A DNA stretch of 64,000 nt, taken from positions 83,086-147,085 of the forward strand of contig NZ_JAQSDY010000028.1 in assembly GCF_029946145.1 (NCBI RefSeq), written 5' to 3'. The notes below the pieces were generated by a model that searched no databases, had not been told where the DNA came from, and was given only the letters and a program-made list of their open reading frames with translations. This DNA comes from Brevundimonas sp. (GTDB lineage Bacteria > Pseudomonadota > Alphaproteobacteria > Caulobacterales > Caulobacteraceae). Each line of letters starts with the position of its first letter. Position 1 is the first letter of the stretch. The position numbers were made by a program, and so were the translations under genes. Shown here in pieces: positions 7,939 to 17,245 of this stretch.

Positions 7939-9210
7939 TCAGGACGGCGGGTGGCCGCGAGCTTCATCGCCCTCAAGCCGCCGGACCCGACGTCGCAGAT
8001 AGTACCAGACCAACAGGACGGTCACTGGCGCCGCGAGCGCCGCCAGCGCTTCCGGCGAGACGCCGTAGCTATGCGCCAACGGCTTGAGCCCATACCCCAG
8101 GAGGCCCAGCGCATAATAGCTGACGGCCACGACCGACAGACCCTCGACCAGATGCTGGAGCTTCAATTGGCGCGCGCTGGTCCGCTCGACCGAATGCAGC
8201 AAGGCGGTGTTCTGGGCCTGGACACGCATCTCGATCCGCGTCCTGAGCAGGGCCGTCGCGCGTTCCAGCCGCGTGGCCAGGGCGTCCAGGCGTCCCGAGA
8301 ACGCCTGGCATGTCCGGGTCGCGGGGGTCAGGCGGCGGTCGATGAAGTCGTCCAGGCGCTGGAAGCCCTCGATGCGGACGCAGTCCAGATCTCGCAACCG
8401 GTCAGCCACGATGCCGGAATAGGCCGCCATGGCGCCCAGTCGGAAGGCGGTGGTCGCCGTCAGGCTGGCGACCTCGGCTGACAGCCGGCTGATCTCGTCG
8501 AGCAGCGTCTGATCGTTCCGGTCCTGGGTCAGTCGGTCCGAGACGGCGACCAGCGCGGCCTCCAGTCGGTCGAGGTCGGCGGCTCGCTCCTGAACCATCG
8601 GCAAGGCCAGCAGCGCCAGGTTCCGGTAGTTGCCGAGCTCCTGGACCCGCTGCGCCAGCCGTCCCAGATCGGCCGGATGCATGCCGCCCGCGGCCAGCAC
8701 CAGACGCCCCCAGCCGTCATCATGGACCTTGAAATCGGACCACAGGCGCGCCTCGTCCTTTCGACAGCTGATGAGGTCCTCTGGATCGAGGCATGCGATG
8801 GCCCGAGCGGCAAAGGCCTCATCGGCCTCGACCACGATCTGGACCGCGCGGATCACCAGGCCCGGGGCAGCTTCAAGCCAGTCCAGCAATACGGACGGAT
8901 GAGGCGTCAGGGAGAAGGGCTCGCCCGCCGCCTCGGAGATGATCGTATAGGTCGAGGCCTCGCTGTGCCGTTCCCAGAGCCAGACCTGTCCGCCGGCGAT
9001 CCTGCCGCGTCCATGGCGGGGGAACACCTGATCCTGATCGCCCGACCGCGCGGCCAGGGCGAGGACCGACGCATATTCAAGTTGCCGGTCCTTGCCTTCG
9101 ACAAGACGCAACACCTGCAGAATCCGGCACGGCGGCGTCAGGGGCGGCATCCGGCGGAGATGCATCTCCGAGACGATGCGCTGTCGCATCGGATGGCTCG
9201 ACAATTCCAT
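7939..9210 (-). CDS. DUF3422 family membrane protein
   Basis: The 423-residue protein opens with HPMRQRIVSEMHLR, matching the HPLR..l..E.H.R signature of DUF3422. It ends with two hydrophobic helices (about residues 355-400) and a basic cytosolic tail, the usual DUF3422 layout. The ATG at 9210 follows AGGGGGGTGCGTCGC and overlaps the end of the copper ATPase gene by a short distance from its stop. It is the last gene of the oxidase/thiosulfate operon. DUF3422 has no established biochemical role that I know of. Its place behind a CPx ATPase and a cytochrome oxidase suggests an envelope or assembly function, which is inference only. Confidence 0.85.
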   Translation of the reverse strand: MELSSHPMRQRIVSEMHLRRMPPLTPPCRILQVLRLVEGKDRQLEYASVLALAARSGDQDQVFPRHGRGRIAGGQVWLWERHSEASTYTIISEAAGEPFSLTPHPSVLLDWLEAAPGLVIRAVQIVVEADEAFAARAIACLDPEDLISCRKDEARLWSDFKVHDDGWGRLVLAAGGMHPADLGRLAQRVQELGNYRNLALLALPMVQERAADLDRLEAALVAVSDRLTQDRNDQTLLDEISRLSAEVASLTATTAFRLGAMAAYSGIVADRLRDLDCVRIEGFQRLDDFIDRRLTPATRTCQAFSGRLDALATRLERATALLRTRIEMRVQAQNTALLHSVERTSARQLKLQHLVEGLSVVAVSYYALGLLGYGLKPLAHSYGVSPEALAALAAPVTVLLVWYYLRRRVRRLEGDEARGHPPS

Positions 9211-9223
9211 GCGACGCACCCCC

Positions 9224-11341
9224 CTAGTCGGCGATCTTGAGGCGCAACGCATTGGCCGTGACCGCCAGGGAACTGGCGATCATGGCGACGGCGGCCCAGG
9301 CGGGACTGAGCAGACCCAGAGCCGCGGCCGGCAACGCGAAGACGTTGTAGGCAAGAGCGAGCACGATGTTTTGTCGCAACCGTCGCCTTGCCGCGACGGC
9401 GAGGTTCAAGGCGTCGCTCACGCGGCCCAGCCCGCCGCGGGTGATGACGACGGCGGCCGTCGCCGACGCCGCGGTGTGCGCCCGCGAGACCGATATCCCG
9501 CAGTCCGCAGCGGCCAGCGCCGGCCCGTCGTTCACGCCGTCGCCGACGAACAGCACCGGGCCCCGTGAGCGGCGGACGAGTTCGGCCTTGGACAGGGGGG
9601 TGCAGCCGGCGAAAACACTGGACGGTTCCAGGCCGACCGCGCGGGCGACGGCATGGGCCGGACCTTCGGCGTCGCCCGTGGCCAGCAGGACGTCGATGCC
9701 GCGTCGCCGCAGTTCCAGGATGGTTTCGCCGGCCTCGGGATCGATCGCGTCCCCGATCAGCAGGTCCCCCACCGGGGTATCGTCCAACCATACCCGCAGC
9801 CGGGTGAGGCCCTCCGCGGCGCCGCCTTGTGCGCCGCCGACCCGGATCCGGCGGCCGGCGGGGTCGAGCGCCTGGGCGTCGCGGGATCCACGCGATCCTC
9901 CAGCCCCGAGGGGCCCGCCGTTACGCGCTGTTATGGCCCGCGCCAGAGGATGGTCGAGGCCCGTCTCGGCCCGGGCCGCGAGCGCCACGACCTCCGCCTC
10001 GGTCCAGCCGGCCCGGACCTCGACAGACAGGACCCGGGGCTGACCAGCCGTCAACGTGCCGGTTTTGTCGAAAATGGCCGTGCGCGGTCCGGTCAGACGT
10101 TCGATGACGCCGGCGTCAGCCAGACGAAACCCCCCACCGGCGGCGATCACGCCGCTGCGCAGGTGGACCAGGGGCGCCGCGAGAGCCAGGGCGCAGGGGC
10201 ACGCCGCCAGCATGACGACCAGGCCCCGGACCAGGCCGGTCTCGATCGAACGGGTCATGATCGTGGAGACCAGAACCACGAGCAGCGAAACGATGGGAAT
10301 GGCGGTCGTCAGAGCGCCGGCCGCGCGGCTCACGCTGTCGATCGGTTCTCCCCGCGCCGCCAGCTCCAGCGCGATCCGCCCGCCCATTCGGTCGACGTCG
10401 CGGTCGCCGGAGAGACGATCGACACGCACCTCAAGGGGGCGGACGAGATTGACCGCGCCGGCGACGATGCGGTCGCCGACCCCGAGAGCGCTCGGGCCGC
10501 TTTCCCCCGTCAAGATGGCGGTATCCACGGCGCTTTGCCCGCTCACGACGACGCCATCGACCGTCGACACGCCGCCCGCGCGGACCTGGACGACATCGCC
10601 GATCTCGAGCCGGTCGCCGGCCACCAGCTCCCAGCCTCCGCCGTCATCGCGCCGCTCGGCCGTGTCGTCGAACGGCCGGCCCAGGGCGAGCGTGGCGTCT
10701 GTCGCGTTTCGGCGGACGCGCGTCTCGATCAACCGGGCCAGCACCAGCAAGGTGACCAGCATCGTCGCGGTGTCGAAATAGACCTGCGCGCCCCCTCTCG
10801 CGAGATGGACCGCCGAGGTCGCGACCGACCCGACCACGCCCAGTCCGATCAAAAGGTCCAGACCGGGCGCGCGAAGACGGATCGACCGCACCGCCATCCG
10901 CCCGATGCCGGCGCCGCTGAAACCGATCACGGGCGCGGCCAGGACGCCGCTGGCCAAGGCGATCCACCACGCCACGGAAGAGGACAATCCCGGGTCCAGA
11001 TAGAGCACCGCCGCGCACGCCATGGACCACATGCCGAAAGCGACGGCCACGACAAGGCGCAGCGTGAGTGATCGGACCTCCCGGTCCAGTCGCTGGCGAA
11101 TGGTCAGGGGGTCGCTGCGGTCGAGCAGGCGATAGCCCGCCTGGCGCACACAGTCATGGACGGCTTCGGCGTCGCACCGGTCCGGGTCCCACTGCACGAG
11201 GGCCGAGGCGGTGACATAGTGGACGCCGGCGCTGACCACGCCGTTGATCGCGCGCAAGCGGCTTTCCAGGCCTCGCGCGCACCCGCCGCACCACAGCCCG
11301 TCCACGGCGAACAACTGCCGGGTGACGGCGGTGGCGGGCAC
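9224..11341 (-). CDS. Copper-type P1B ATPase (CcoI/FixI-like)
   Basis: This 705-residue P-type ATPase has one N-terminal metal-binding domain with GLWCGGC (Cys18, Cys21). It also has the transmembrane CPC motif (Cys381-Pro-Cys383), the phosphorylation motif DKTGTLT (Asp425) and a GDGVNDGPAL hinge. CPC marks Cu(I)-type pumps. Its place behind cbb3-like oxidase subunits is where ccoI/fixI genes usually lie, so it most likely supplies copper for the CuB site of the neighbouring oxidase. CcoG and CcoH are absent here. Detoxifying export is the alternative. The ATG at 11341 lies 5 bases after the tsdA stop. Confidence 0.9.
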   Translation of the reverse strand: MPATAVTRQLFAVDGLWCGGCARGLESRLRAINGVVSAGVHYVTASALVQWDPDRCDAEAVHDCVRQAGYRLLDRSDPLTIRQRLDREVRSLTLRLVVAVAFGMWSMACAAVLYLDPGLSSSVAWWIALASGVLAAPVIGFSGAGIGRMAVRSIRLRAPGLDLLIGLGVVGSVATSAVHLARGGAQVYFDTATMLVTLLVLARLIETRVRRNATDATLALGRPFDDTAERRDDGGGWELVAGDRLEIGDVVQVRAGGVSTVDGVVVSGQSAVDTAILTGESGPSALGVGDRIVAGAVNLVRPLEVRVDRLSGDRDVDRMGGRIALELAARGEPIDSVSRAAGALTTAIPIVSLLVVLVSTIMTRSIETGLVRGLVVMLAACPCALALAAPLVHLRSGVIAAGGGFRLADAGVIERLTGPRTAIFDKTGTLTAGQPRVLSVEVRAGWTEAEVVALAARAETGLDHPLARAITARNGGPLGAGGSRGSRDAQALDPAGRRIRVGGAQGGAAEGLTRLRVWLDDTPVGDLLIGDAIDPEAGETILELRRRGIDVLLATGDAEGPAHAVARAVGLEPSSVFAGCTPLSKAELVRRSRGPVLFVGDGVNDGPALAAADCGISVSRAHTAASATAAVVITRGGLGRVSDALNLAVAARRRLRQNIVLALAYNVFALPAAALGLLSPAWAAVAMIASSLAVTANALRLKIAD

Positions 11342-11346
11342 CGGCT

Positions 11347-12405
11347 CTAGCGCCCGGTCGCCGGGTTAAAGGGCTCGGCCCTGGCGCGGACGGGCTGCGC
11401 GCCGACCCCCAGCAGGCGGCCCTGATAGGTTCGACCGTAGAAGGTCTCCTCGCCGGCATGGTTGCGGGCCGCGGTTTCGGCGACGGAGCCGGTCTGACGG
11501 GGATCTTTGGGCCGTTCCTGGCTGTTGATATAGGCCGCCACGTCCCAAGCCTGCTGATCGCTAAGGCGGTTGGTCTGGCCAAGTGGCATATTGGCCTTGA
11601 TGAAGCCCGCCGCGGTGTTCACGCGCGCCATTCCGGCGCCCCAGTTATAGGATCGGGGGCCCCAAAGGGGCGGAAAGACCGAGCGGCCGTTGGCGTCGGT
11701 CCGGCCTTGACCATCAGCGGAATGGCAGACCGCGCAGTTGGCGGCGAAGACCTGTGCCCCGCGCGCGGGATCATAGCCGAGGGGGGTCTTCTCCAAGTCC
11801 GGATAGCCGGAGCCCGGCATATCGACACCCGTCGGAGCTCCGGTGGCGAGGAAATGCATATAGGTCTGAAGGTCCTTATACACATCGTCGCCGGCGGGCG
11901 GCGGCCCGCCGTGGGGCGAGGCCTGGGCGTTCATCGAATAGGTGAAACAGCCCTTGATCCGGTCCTCCATGGTGTTGATTTGCTTGTTTTTGGAACGATA
12001 TTTCGGATAGGCGACCCAGGCGGCCCACATCGGCGCTGAGTCCGGCCGTCGCCCGCCGTCCAGATGGCAGGCCGCGCACGACAGGGTGTTGCCCACGAAG
12101 TCCGAGGCATTGGCCGGAGTGTTCATGAAGATCGCCTCGCCGCGCCGAATGGCGTCGCCGGAGGGACCGTCCGGGATGGCCGAGGACATCGGCGGCTGGA
12201 AATAGGCAGCTTGCTGGAAGCCGGTTTCATCATCCCCGTCGCTGCCTTTGCGATCCCGTATCCAGCCGGCGTCGATGACGAGGGTGCCGATCACGAAGAT
12301 GGCTAGCCCCCCGGCCAAGGCGAAAATCGCATCGCGGGCCAGACTGCCCTTGTGCGGCTTGTCGGGGCCGGTGGCGGGTGGCGGGGAGTTGGGGTCATCG
12401 GACAT
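11347..12405 (-). CDS. tsdA: Thiosulfate dehydrogenase-family diheme cytochrome c (TsdA-like)
   Basis: The 352-residue protein has one N-terminal membrane anchor (about 25-47). It has two c-heme sites, CAACH (110-114) and CAVCH (224-228). The family's marks are clear: RRPDSAPMWAAWVAYPKYR, the RIKGCF segment whose Cys153 matches the unusual Cys heme ligand of TsdA, FPPLWGPRSYNWGAGM, FIKANMPLG and INSQERPKDPR. Characterised TsdA enzymes oxidise two thiosulfates to tetrathionate, or run in reverse. Electrons would pass to the triheme cytochrome encoded just upstream and on to the CcoN/O oxidase. A membrane-anchored form is less usual than the soluble periplasmic enzyme. Confidence 0.9.
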   Translation of the reverse strand: MSDDPNSPPPATGPDKPHKGSLARDAIFALAGGLAIFVIGTLVIDAGWIRDRKGSDGDDETGFQQAAYFQPPMSSAIPDGPSGDAIRRGEAIFMNTPANASDFVGNTLSCAACHLDGGRRPDSAPMWAAWVAYPKYRSKNKQINTMEDRIKGCFTYSMNAQASPHGGPPPAGDDVYKDLQTYMHFLATGAPTGVDMPGSGYPDLEKTPLGYDPARGAQVFAANCAVCHSADGQGRTDANGRSVFPPLWGPRSYNWGAGMARVNTAAGFIKANMPLGQTNRLSDQQAWDVAAYINSQERPKDPRQTGSVAETAARNHAGEETFYGRTYQGRLLGVGAQPVRARAEPFNPATGR

Positions 12406-12408
12406 GGT

Positions 12409-13650
12409 CTAGCGCCTGTCGTCAGGAGGTGAAGCGGGATTGGGCGGCAAGGTGGCCAGATAATCCGCCACGGCGCGGCGATCGGCGTCGGACAGATTGC
12501 GTGAGACTTCGTTCATCAGATCGACCGGGGAATTGTCGCGCTGTCCCCCGACCCAGGCGGAGAGCTGGGAGGCGGTGTAGGCGGGATGCTGAGCCGCCAG
12601 AGAGGGAAACTGCGGCGCGACTCCGAAGCCCGAGGGGCCGTGGCACGAGAAGCAGGCCGGCACATTCTTGGACCAGTCGCCGTAGAGCGCGAGGCGTTCG
12701 CCCCGCGCGATGTCGCCGCCGAGGGACGGCCGGGCCGTGGAAGGGGCCCGCAGCCGGGCATAATAATCCCCCAGCGCGCGCCGCTCGTCCGGTGACAGGG
12801 CGGAGGCCACGATGGCCATCGACTCGTTCTCGCGGGCGCCGGCGATATAGTCGTTCAGCTGTTTGACGATATAGGCCGAGGGCAGGCCGGCGAGACGGGG
12901 CACGGTCTCGCTGCCCTGGCCCTGGACGCCGTGGCAGGAGGCACAGGACCAGGCGTCGCCTCGCCCCTCGTTGATCAGACGGATCACTCCGGCGTCGATC
13001 GCCGCCGGGGGTGGCGCGACGAAGACGGGTTGCGGCGCCAGGGCCGGCGCTAGGACGGACGTTATCTCTGCGCCGCCGCGCCATGCCCCCCGGTTCGGAA
13101 AGCGGCGACGCTGGGTCGCGACGAAGGCAGGGGTGACCGGAGCGTCAGAGCCGCCCCAGGTCTGGCGCACATGCGAGGCGACGCGGGCCAGTTCCTCGTC
13201 AGACAGAACGCTGGAGAAGTTCGGCATATGGCCGTTGAAGGTTCGGCCGCTGACGGCGATGGGGCCGTCGATCCCGTGGAGCAGGATCTGCACCACGACC
13301 TGGGGATCGGCCGAGACGAAGGCGGAGCCTTTCAGGGGCGGCACCGCGCTGCGCACGCCCATGGCGTTGGGCTGATGGCAGGATGAGCAGCGGGCCTCGA
13401 AGATCTGCGCCCCGGAATTGACCGCGTGACGGGGCATCTCGGCCATCTGGGCGGCGCGTTTGGTCCGGCCTGTGGCGACGGCCTGGCTGTTGTCCCACAG
13501 GGTGAATCCGCCCCAGAGAGCGAGGGCGATGGCGATCCAGAGCACCGGGAGCGGGATGCGCCGAAACTCTTCATAGGGTTCATAGGCCTCGTCCGTCTCG
13601 CGCCGCTCGATCGCTTCGGGGGTTCGCCGCGTCCAGGGAAAGCGGATCAT
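12409..13650 (-). CDS. Membrane-anchored triheme cytochrome c
   Basis: The 413-residue protein has a cytosolic N-terminus and one transmembrane helix (about 30-50). Three class I c-heme domains follow, with CSSCH, CASCH and CFSCH. The last two domains resemble diheme cytochrome c4. The start overlaps the ccoO stop by 4 bases and tsdA follows after 3 bases. It therefore sits between an oxidase that lacks CcoP and a thiosulfate dehydrogenase that needs an acceptor. The most economical reading is that it replaces CcoP and doubles as the TsdB-like electron carrier. That role is inferred from position. Confidence 0.88.
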   Translation of the reverse strand: MIRFPWTRRTPEAIERRETDEAYEPYEEFRRIPLPVLWIAIALALWGGFTLWDNSQAVATGRTKRAAQMAEMPRHAVNSGAQIFEARCSSCHQPNAMGVRSAVPPLKGSAFVSADPQVVVQILLHGIDGPIAVSGRTFNGHMPNFSSVLSDEELARVASHVRQTWGGSDAPVTPAFVATQRRRFPNRGAWRGGAEITSVLAPALAPQPVFVAPPPAAIDAGVIRLINEGRGDAWSCASCHGVQGQGSETVPRLAGLPSAYIVKQLNDYIAGARENESMAIVASALSPDERRALGDYYARLRAPSTARPSLGGDIARGERLALYGDWSKNVPACFSCHGPSGFGVAPQFPSLAAQHPAYTASQLSAWVGGQRDNSPVDLMNEVSRNLSDADRRAVADYLATLPPNPASPPDDRR

Positions 13651-14267
13651 CGCGGCTCGCCCCTCTCGCTGTAGCCATCGTCTCTCAGCCCGGCGCGCGG
13701 CGCCGGGAACGTCCGATCCAGACTCTTGAGATAGGCGACGAGATCCAGGGCCTGGGACCGGGCCACCACCACCTTGCCCGCGGGCGCATAGCCTTGAGGC
13801 ATGGCCACGACGACATCACCCTTGCCCGCCTCGTCCTTGATCTCGAAAAGATAGGGATAGGCGGGCATTATGCTCCAGTCGAACACGGCCCGGGGCTGGT
13901 AGAGGTGGGTCAGGTGCCAGTCCCGGCTGGGAAGCCGCGCGCCGACGTTCTGGAGATCCGGCCCCGTTCGCATGGTGCCTAGCTGGTGGGGCTGATCGTA
14001 GAAATAGTCCGAGGCCACCGAGGCGCGTCCCCAACCTCGTTCGGCGTCGGGGGCCTGGTCAAGCGACCGGGGCTGCTGGCTGTGACAGTAGACGCAGCCT
14101 TGCGAGACATAGATGTCGCGACCTCGCAGTTCCGCCGCCGTATAAGCCTCGAGACCCGGCGTCGGGGGCTCGGTCCGGATTTGGATCCCCGGCAGGATCA
14201 CCAGTAGCAAGGTGGCGAAGGCCAGTATCGCGAGGGCGAGGACGCCAAGGGGGATGACGCGGTTCAT
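13647..14267 (-). CDS. ccoO: cbb3-type oxidase subunit II, monoheme cytochrome c (CcoO-like)
   Basis: The 206-residue protein has an N-terminal membrane helix and one heme site, CVYCHSQQPR. The family-typical region RGWGRASVASDYFYDQPHQLGTMRTGPDL follows, then the late Met region WSIMPAYPYLF. This is the CcoO/FixO layout. The gene overlaps ccoN (ATGA at 14264-14267) and the triheme gene (13647-13650), so the three are translationally coupled. It should carry electrons from the triheme cytochrome to the heme b centre of CcoN. Confidence 0.92.
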   Translation of the reverse strand: MNRVIPLGVLALAILAFATLLLVILPGIQIRTEPPTPGLEAYTAAELRGRDIYVSQGCVYCHSQQPRSLDQAPDAERGWGRASVASDYFYDQPHQLGTMRTGPDLQNVGARLPSRDWHLTHLYQPRAVFDWSIMPAYPYLFEIKDEAGKGDVVVAMPQGYAPAGKVVVARSQALDLVAYLKSLDRTFPAPRAGLRDDGYSERGEPR

Positions 14268-15880
14268 ACGGCGGTCGCCGGAACGGTGTCGGGCGGGGAA
14301 TCAGAGACGTCCGAGGCTGACGATGGCGCCCGACCGTGCACGATCACCGCCAGGAAATGGGCGGCGAAGAGCAAATGACCCAGGGTCATCAGGGTTCCCC
14401 CCAAGGAACGGGCCTCGAGATAGGGTTTGAGCACCGTCACGCTGTCGGCGAACGGACGGGTCGCATCCAGCATCGCCAGGCCCTGCAGGACGCCCCCTAC
14501 GGTGAGGGAGACGAAATAGATGGCGAAGCCGGCGACCACGAGCCAGAAATGGGCCGCGATCATCCTGGGCCAGGGCCAGGCGCGACCGGTCAGCCGCGGC
14601 AGGGTGTGGTAGACCGCGCCGAACAGAACGAAGGACACGAAGCCATAGGCGCCGAGATGGGCGTGGCCGACCGTGTATTGTGTGAAGTGGGTCACGGTGT
14701 TCACGCTGCGCAGCGCCTCGATCGACCCCTGGAAGGAGGCCGCCGTGTACATGAGCGCGCCCAGGGAGATGAATCTGAGGGGGATGGAAGCCTTGAAGAC
14801 CCAGAGGTTGCGCGCGACTGTGACGTGCTGATTGACGGCCACGGCGATCACCGGGACGAACATCATCACGCTGTGGACGATGGACAGGGTGACGACCCAG
14901 GTGGGGACCGGGCCGCCGATCAGATGGTGGATGCCGACCTGGCTGTAGAAGAGGGCCAGGGCCCAGAAGCCGAGCAGCGACAGGCTGTAGGAATAGATCG
15001 GCTTGCCGATGATCTTGGGAATGAAATAATAGGCTGCGCCGACCCCGAGGGGGGTGAGCCACAGACCCAGGACATTGTGGGCGAACCACCAGTTCACGGT
15101 GGCTTCCTGCACGCCCGAATGCAGGCCGGGCAGGTTGGCGATGAAGAACAGGATCGGAAACCAGCACAGGGCGCCAAGATAGTACCAGCCGGTCACATAG
15201 ATGTGGCCGACGTTGCGATTCAGCGCTGTTCGCAGCAGGGGCAGGACGAAACAGGCCCCGGCGGCGGCCAGCAGGATGTCGATCTGCCAGGGAATCTCCA
15301 GCCATTCCTCGCCGTCGGTCCAGCCGGAAGCGATGGCCGCGGCCCCGGCGGCCAGGGCGATGTTCCAGAGCGCGGCGCCCAGGATCGGAAGGCGCGGATG
15401 ACGCAGCGCGGTGTGGAAGATGCGCGGCGCGATCCATATCGCCACCCCGATGCCGGTCAGCGACAGCCAGCCGTAGGCCACCATGTTCAGATGCAGGGTC
15501 CGGACCCGCCCGAAGGTCAGGGGACCATAGGCCGAAAGCCAGTCCGGCCAGTGCAGTTTGAGCGAGGCCATGACCCCGAACACGGACCCCAGCACAAGCC
15601 AGAAGATGCCGCTCGCCAGCAGGACCAGAACGGGCCGTCGCGAGACCGCGTCGATCCCCGCCCGCGCGGTGTCATAGTGGTGCGGGCCGAGGGCCTGTGG
15701 GTCGTCGCCGGCCATGGTGGCGTCGTCGGCCTGTCCGGCCTCGCCGGGGACGAACACCGTATAGGCCTGACCCTGGTGCAGTTCCATCTGACGGTTGGTC
15801 ACCGCCCAGATCAGGAAGGCCAGCGCCAGCAGGGACACGAGGAAGCTGAGAGCCAGCAAAAGGCCGATCGTCACCGACAC
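14264..15880 (-). CDS. ccoN: cbb3-type heme-copper oxidase subunit I (CcoN-like) with extra N-terminal helix
   Basis: The 538-residue protein keeps the expected metal ligands: His130 for low-spin heme b (TLHLNMVAYGW); His268 (WWFAHN), His318 and His319 for CuB; and His406 and His408 for the hemes. The YSYS segment (about 296-299) corresponds to the cross-linked Tyr site of C-type oxidases. The CuB ligands are those of oxygen reductases, with no Glu signature of nitric oxide reductase. The first ~55 residues form an added helix ending in FLIWAVTNRQME, similar to the small CcoS assembly protein. CcoP, CcoQ and CcoS genes are not present nearby. It should reduce O2 using electrons from the TsdA branch. 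Confidence 0.9.
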   Translation of the reverse strand: MSVTIGLLLALSFLVSLLALAFLIWAVTNRQMELHQGQAYTVFVPGEAGQADDATMAGDDPQALGPHHYDTARAGIDAVSRRPVLVLLASGIFWLVLGSVFGVMASLKLHWPDWLSAYGPLTFGRVRTLHLNMVAYGWLSLTGIGVAIWIAPRIFHTALRHPRLPILGAALWNIALAAGAAAIASGWTDGEEWLEIPWQIDILLAAAGACFVLPLLRTALNRNVGHIYVTGWYYLGALCWFPILFFIANLPGLHSGVQEATVNWWFAHNVLGLWLTPLGVGAAYYFIPKIIGKPIYSYSLSLLGFWALALFYSQVGIHHLIGGPVPTWVVTLSIVHSVMMFVPVIAVAVNQHVTVARNLWVFKASIPLRFISLGALMYTAASFQGSIEALRSVNTVTHFTQYTVGHAHLGAYGFVSFVLFGAVYHTLPRLTGRAWPWPRMIAAHFWLVVAGFAIYFVSLTVGGVLQGLAMLDATRPFADSVTVLKPYLEARSLGGTLMTLGHLLFAAHFLAVIVHGRAPSSASDVSDSPPDTVPATAV

Positions 15881-15895
15881 GCGCGTTCTCCCGGA

Positions 15896-17245
15896 TCAGA
15901 ATGCGACGGTGACATCTGCATATCCATAGACGGTATCGCCGGTATCGGGCGCGCCGGGCGCGTCGGTCAGAACCCGCCCCTTGAACAGGCGGGCCGCTCC
16001 GACTTCCAGCCAGACGCCATCGGGTCGCAGCGCATATCGCGCCCGCGCTTCGATCTGCTGCCCGGCGAACCGCCCAGAGCGACCCGAAGGGTCGGCGACC
16101 AAGGTCAGGCCGAGGGCGTCGGTCGGGCTGTCCAGCCAGAGCCCCCTGTACATCACCATCGCCTCGAACCGGCGGGAGGGCCTGACCTCGACCCGGGCGC
16201 CGGGCGACCTCAGGTTCTGGCGCGAGACGGGCCCGTAGAGCCCGGCGGGGCCGAACTCGAACCGACGGGCGCCGAACAGTGGATCAAACCGCGCGTAATG
16301 GTCTCCGCCTTCGTCGCCGCTGGCGTGGTCATACTGGACCGCCAGCCGGGGCTTCCAGACGCGATCGAAGGTTCGGCCCACTTCGGCGTGCATGAACCAG
16401 GCGCCGACGTCCAGATCGCGCGTGTCGGCCACGGCGGCCGTCCGCCGTGCCGTGCCGACCTGTCCCGCGGCCTCGAGCTCGAAATCCACGCGACCGGCCC
16501 GGGGCCCCCGACGCAAGCGAAAGCCGGGCGTCAACAGCCGCCTGTCCCGGGTCTGCAGGGCCGGGTCATCCTGTTCGTTCAGCCCATAGCCGTAGATTTC
16601 CAGGGTGGTGGCCCGATCATCAAGCGCTCCCACCCATGACGCGCCAAAGAACTGCAGGTCGGTGCTTTCGCGGTCCCATTCGACGGCATGGCCTTCCACG
16701 CCGGCCCGGTCGTCGGGCAAGCGGTACTGGGGCATGACCCAAAACGCGGTGAGGTTCCCGCCCCCCAGCGGGGTCTGAAGCCGCGCGCCCGTATAGCTGT
16801 TTGTCGTGTTGCGGAAATTCTGTCGCGAGACCAGCCGCTTGGACCCGACGTCCATCGTCATTCGGCCCAGGCGGAGAACGCTGTAGCCGTCGTCGCCGAG
16901 ATCGATATCGGCAAAGGCCTGCGTCAGTTCGAGTCCGTTGACCTCGCTGGTGCCCACGGAGGACAGGGGATCCTGTCCGAACGCCCGAGAATCGTACAAT
17001 TCGGTCCCGAAGCGAACGCGACCGGCGTCGTAGCCCACGGCCAGGGTCGCGCGGGTGAACAGGACGTCGTCATGTTCGGCGAAACGCGGACGGAACTGGC
17101 CGGCCAGGGTTTCCGCGCGAACCCGCAGGCTGCCAGATACGGTCCAGCGCGAGGGTGTGGCGGGGGCCACCGGAGCGATCACCGGCGCCGACTGCGCCGC
17201 GGCCGGATGGGATATCGCCAAGACCGCGAGGAGCGGTGCGATCAT
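15896..17245 (-). CDS. Alginate-export-family outer-membrane beta-barrel protein
   Basis: The 449-residue protein has a signal peptide (MIAPLLAVLAISHPAAAQ). The rest is amphipathic strands typical of the alginate-export/porin-like family, such as SGSLRVRAETLAGQFRPRF and RFGTELYDSRAF. It ends in Phe (DVTVAF), the usual outer-membrane insertion signal. Its ATG overlaps the stop of the 5'-nucleotidase gene (ATGA), and ccoN starts 15 bases after its stop. Within this operon it would admit a substrate, perhaps a sulfur oxyanion or a nucleotide, to the periplasm. That is inferred from position, not shown. Confidence 0.82.
   Translation of the reverse strand: MIAPLLAVLAISHPAAAQSAPVIAPVAPATPSRWTVSGSLRVRAETLAGQFRPRFAEHDDVLFTRATLAVGYDAGRVRFGTELYDSRAFGQDPLSSVGTSEVNGLELTQAFADIDLGDDGYSVLRLGRMTMDVGSKRLVSRQNFRNTTNSYTGARLQTPLGGGNLTAFWVMPQYRLPDDRAGVEGHAVEWDRESTDLQFFGASWVGALDDRATTLEIYGYGLNEQDDPALQTRDRRLLTPGFRLRRGPRAGRVDFELEAAGQVGTARRTAAVADTRDLDVGAWFMHAEVGRTFDRVWKPRLAVQYDHASGDEGGDHYARFDPLFGARRFEFGPAGLYGPVSRQNLRSPGARVEVRPSRRFEAMVMYRGLWLDSPTDALGLTLVADPSGRSGRFAGQQIEARARYALRPDGVWLEVGAARLFKGRVLTDAPGAPDTGDTVYGYADVTVAF

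Noticed and set aside
14336..16639. A 767-codon plus-strand open frame
   Set aside because: Antisense to ccoN, ccoO and the porin. The minus-strand proteins have clear heme and copper ligands.
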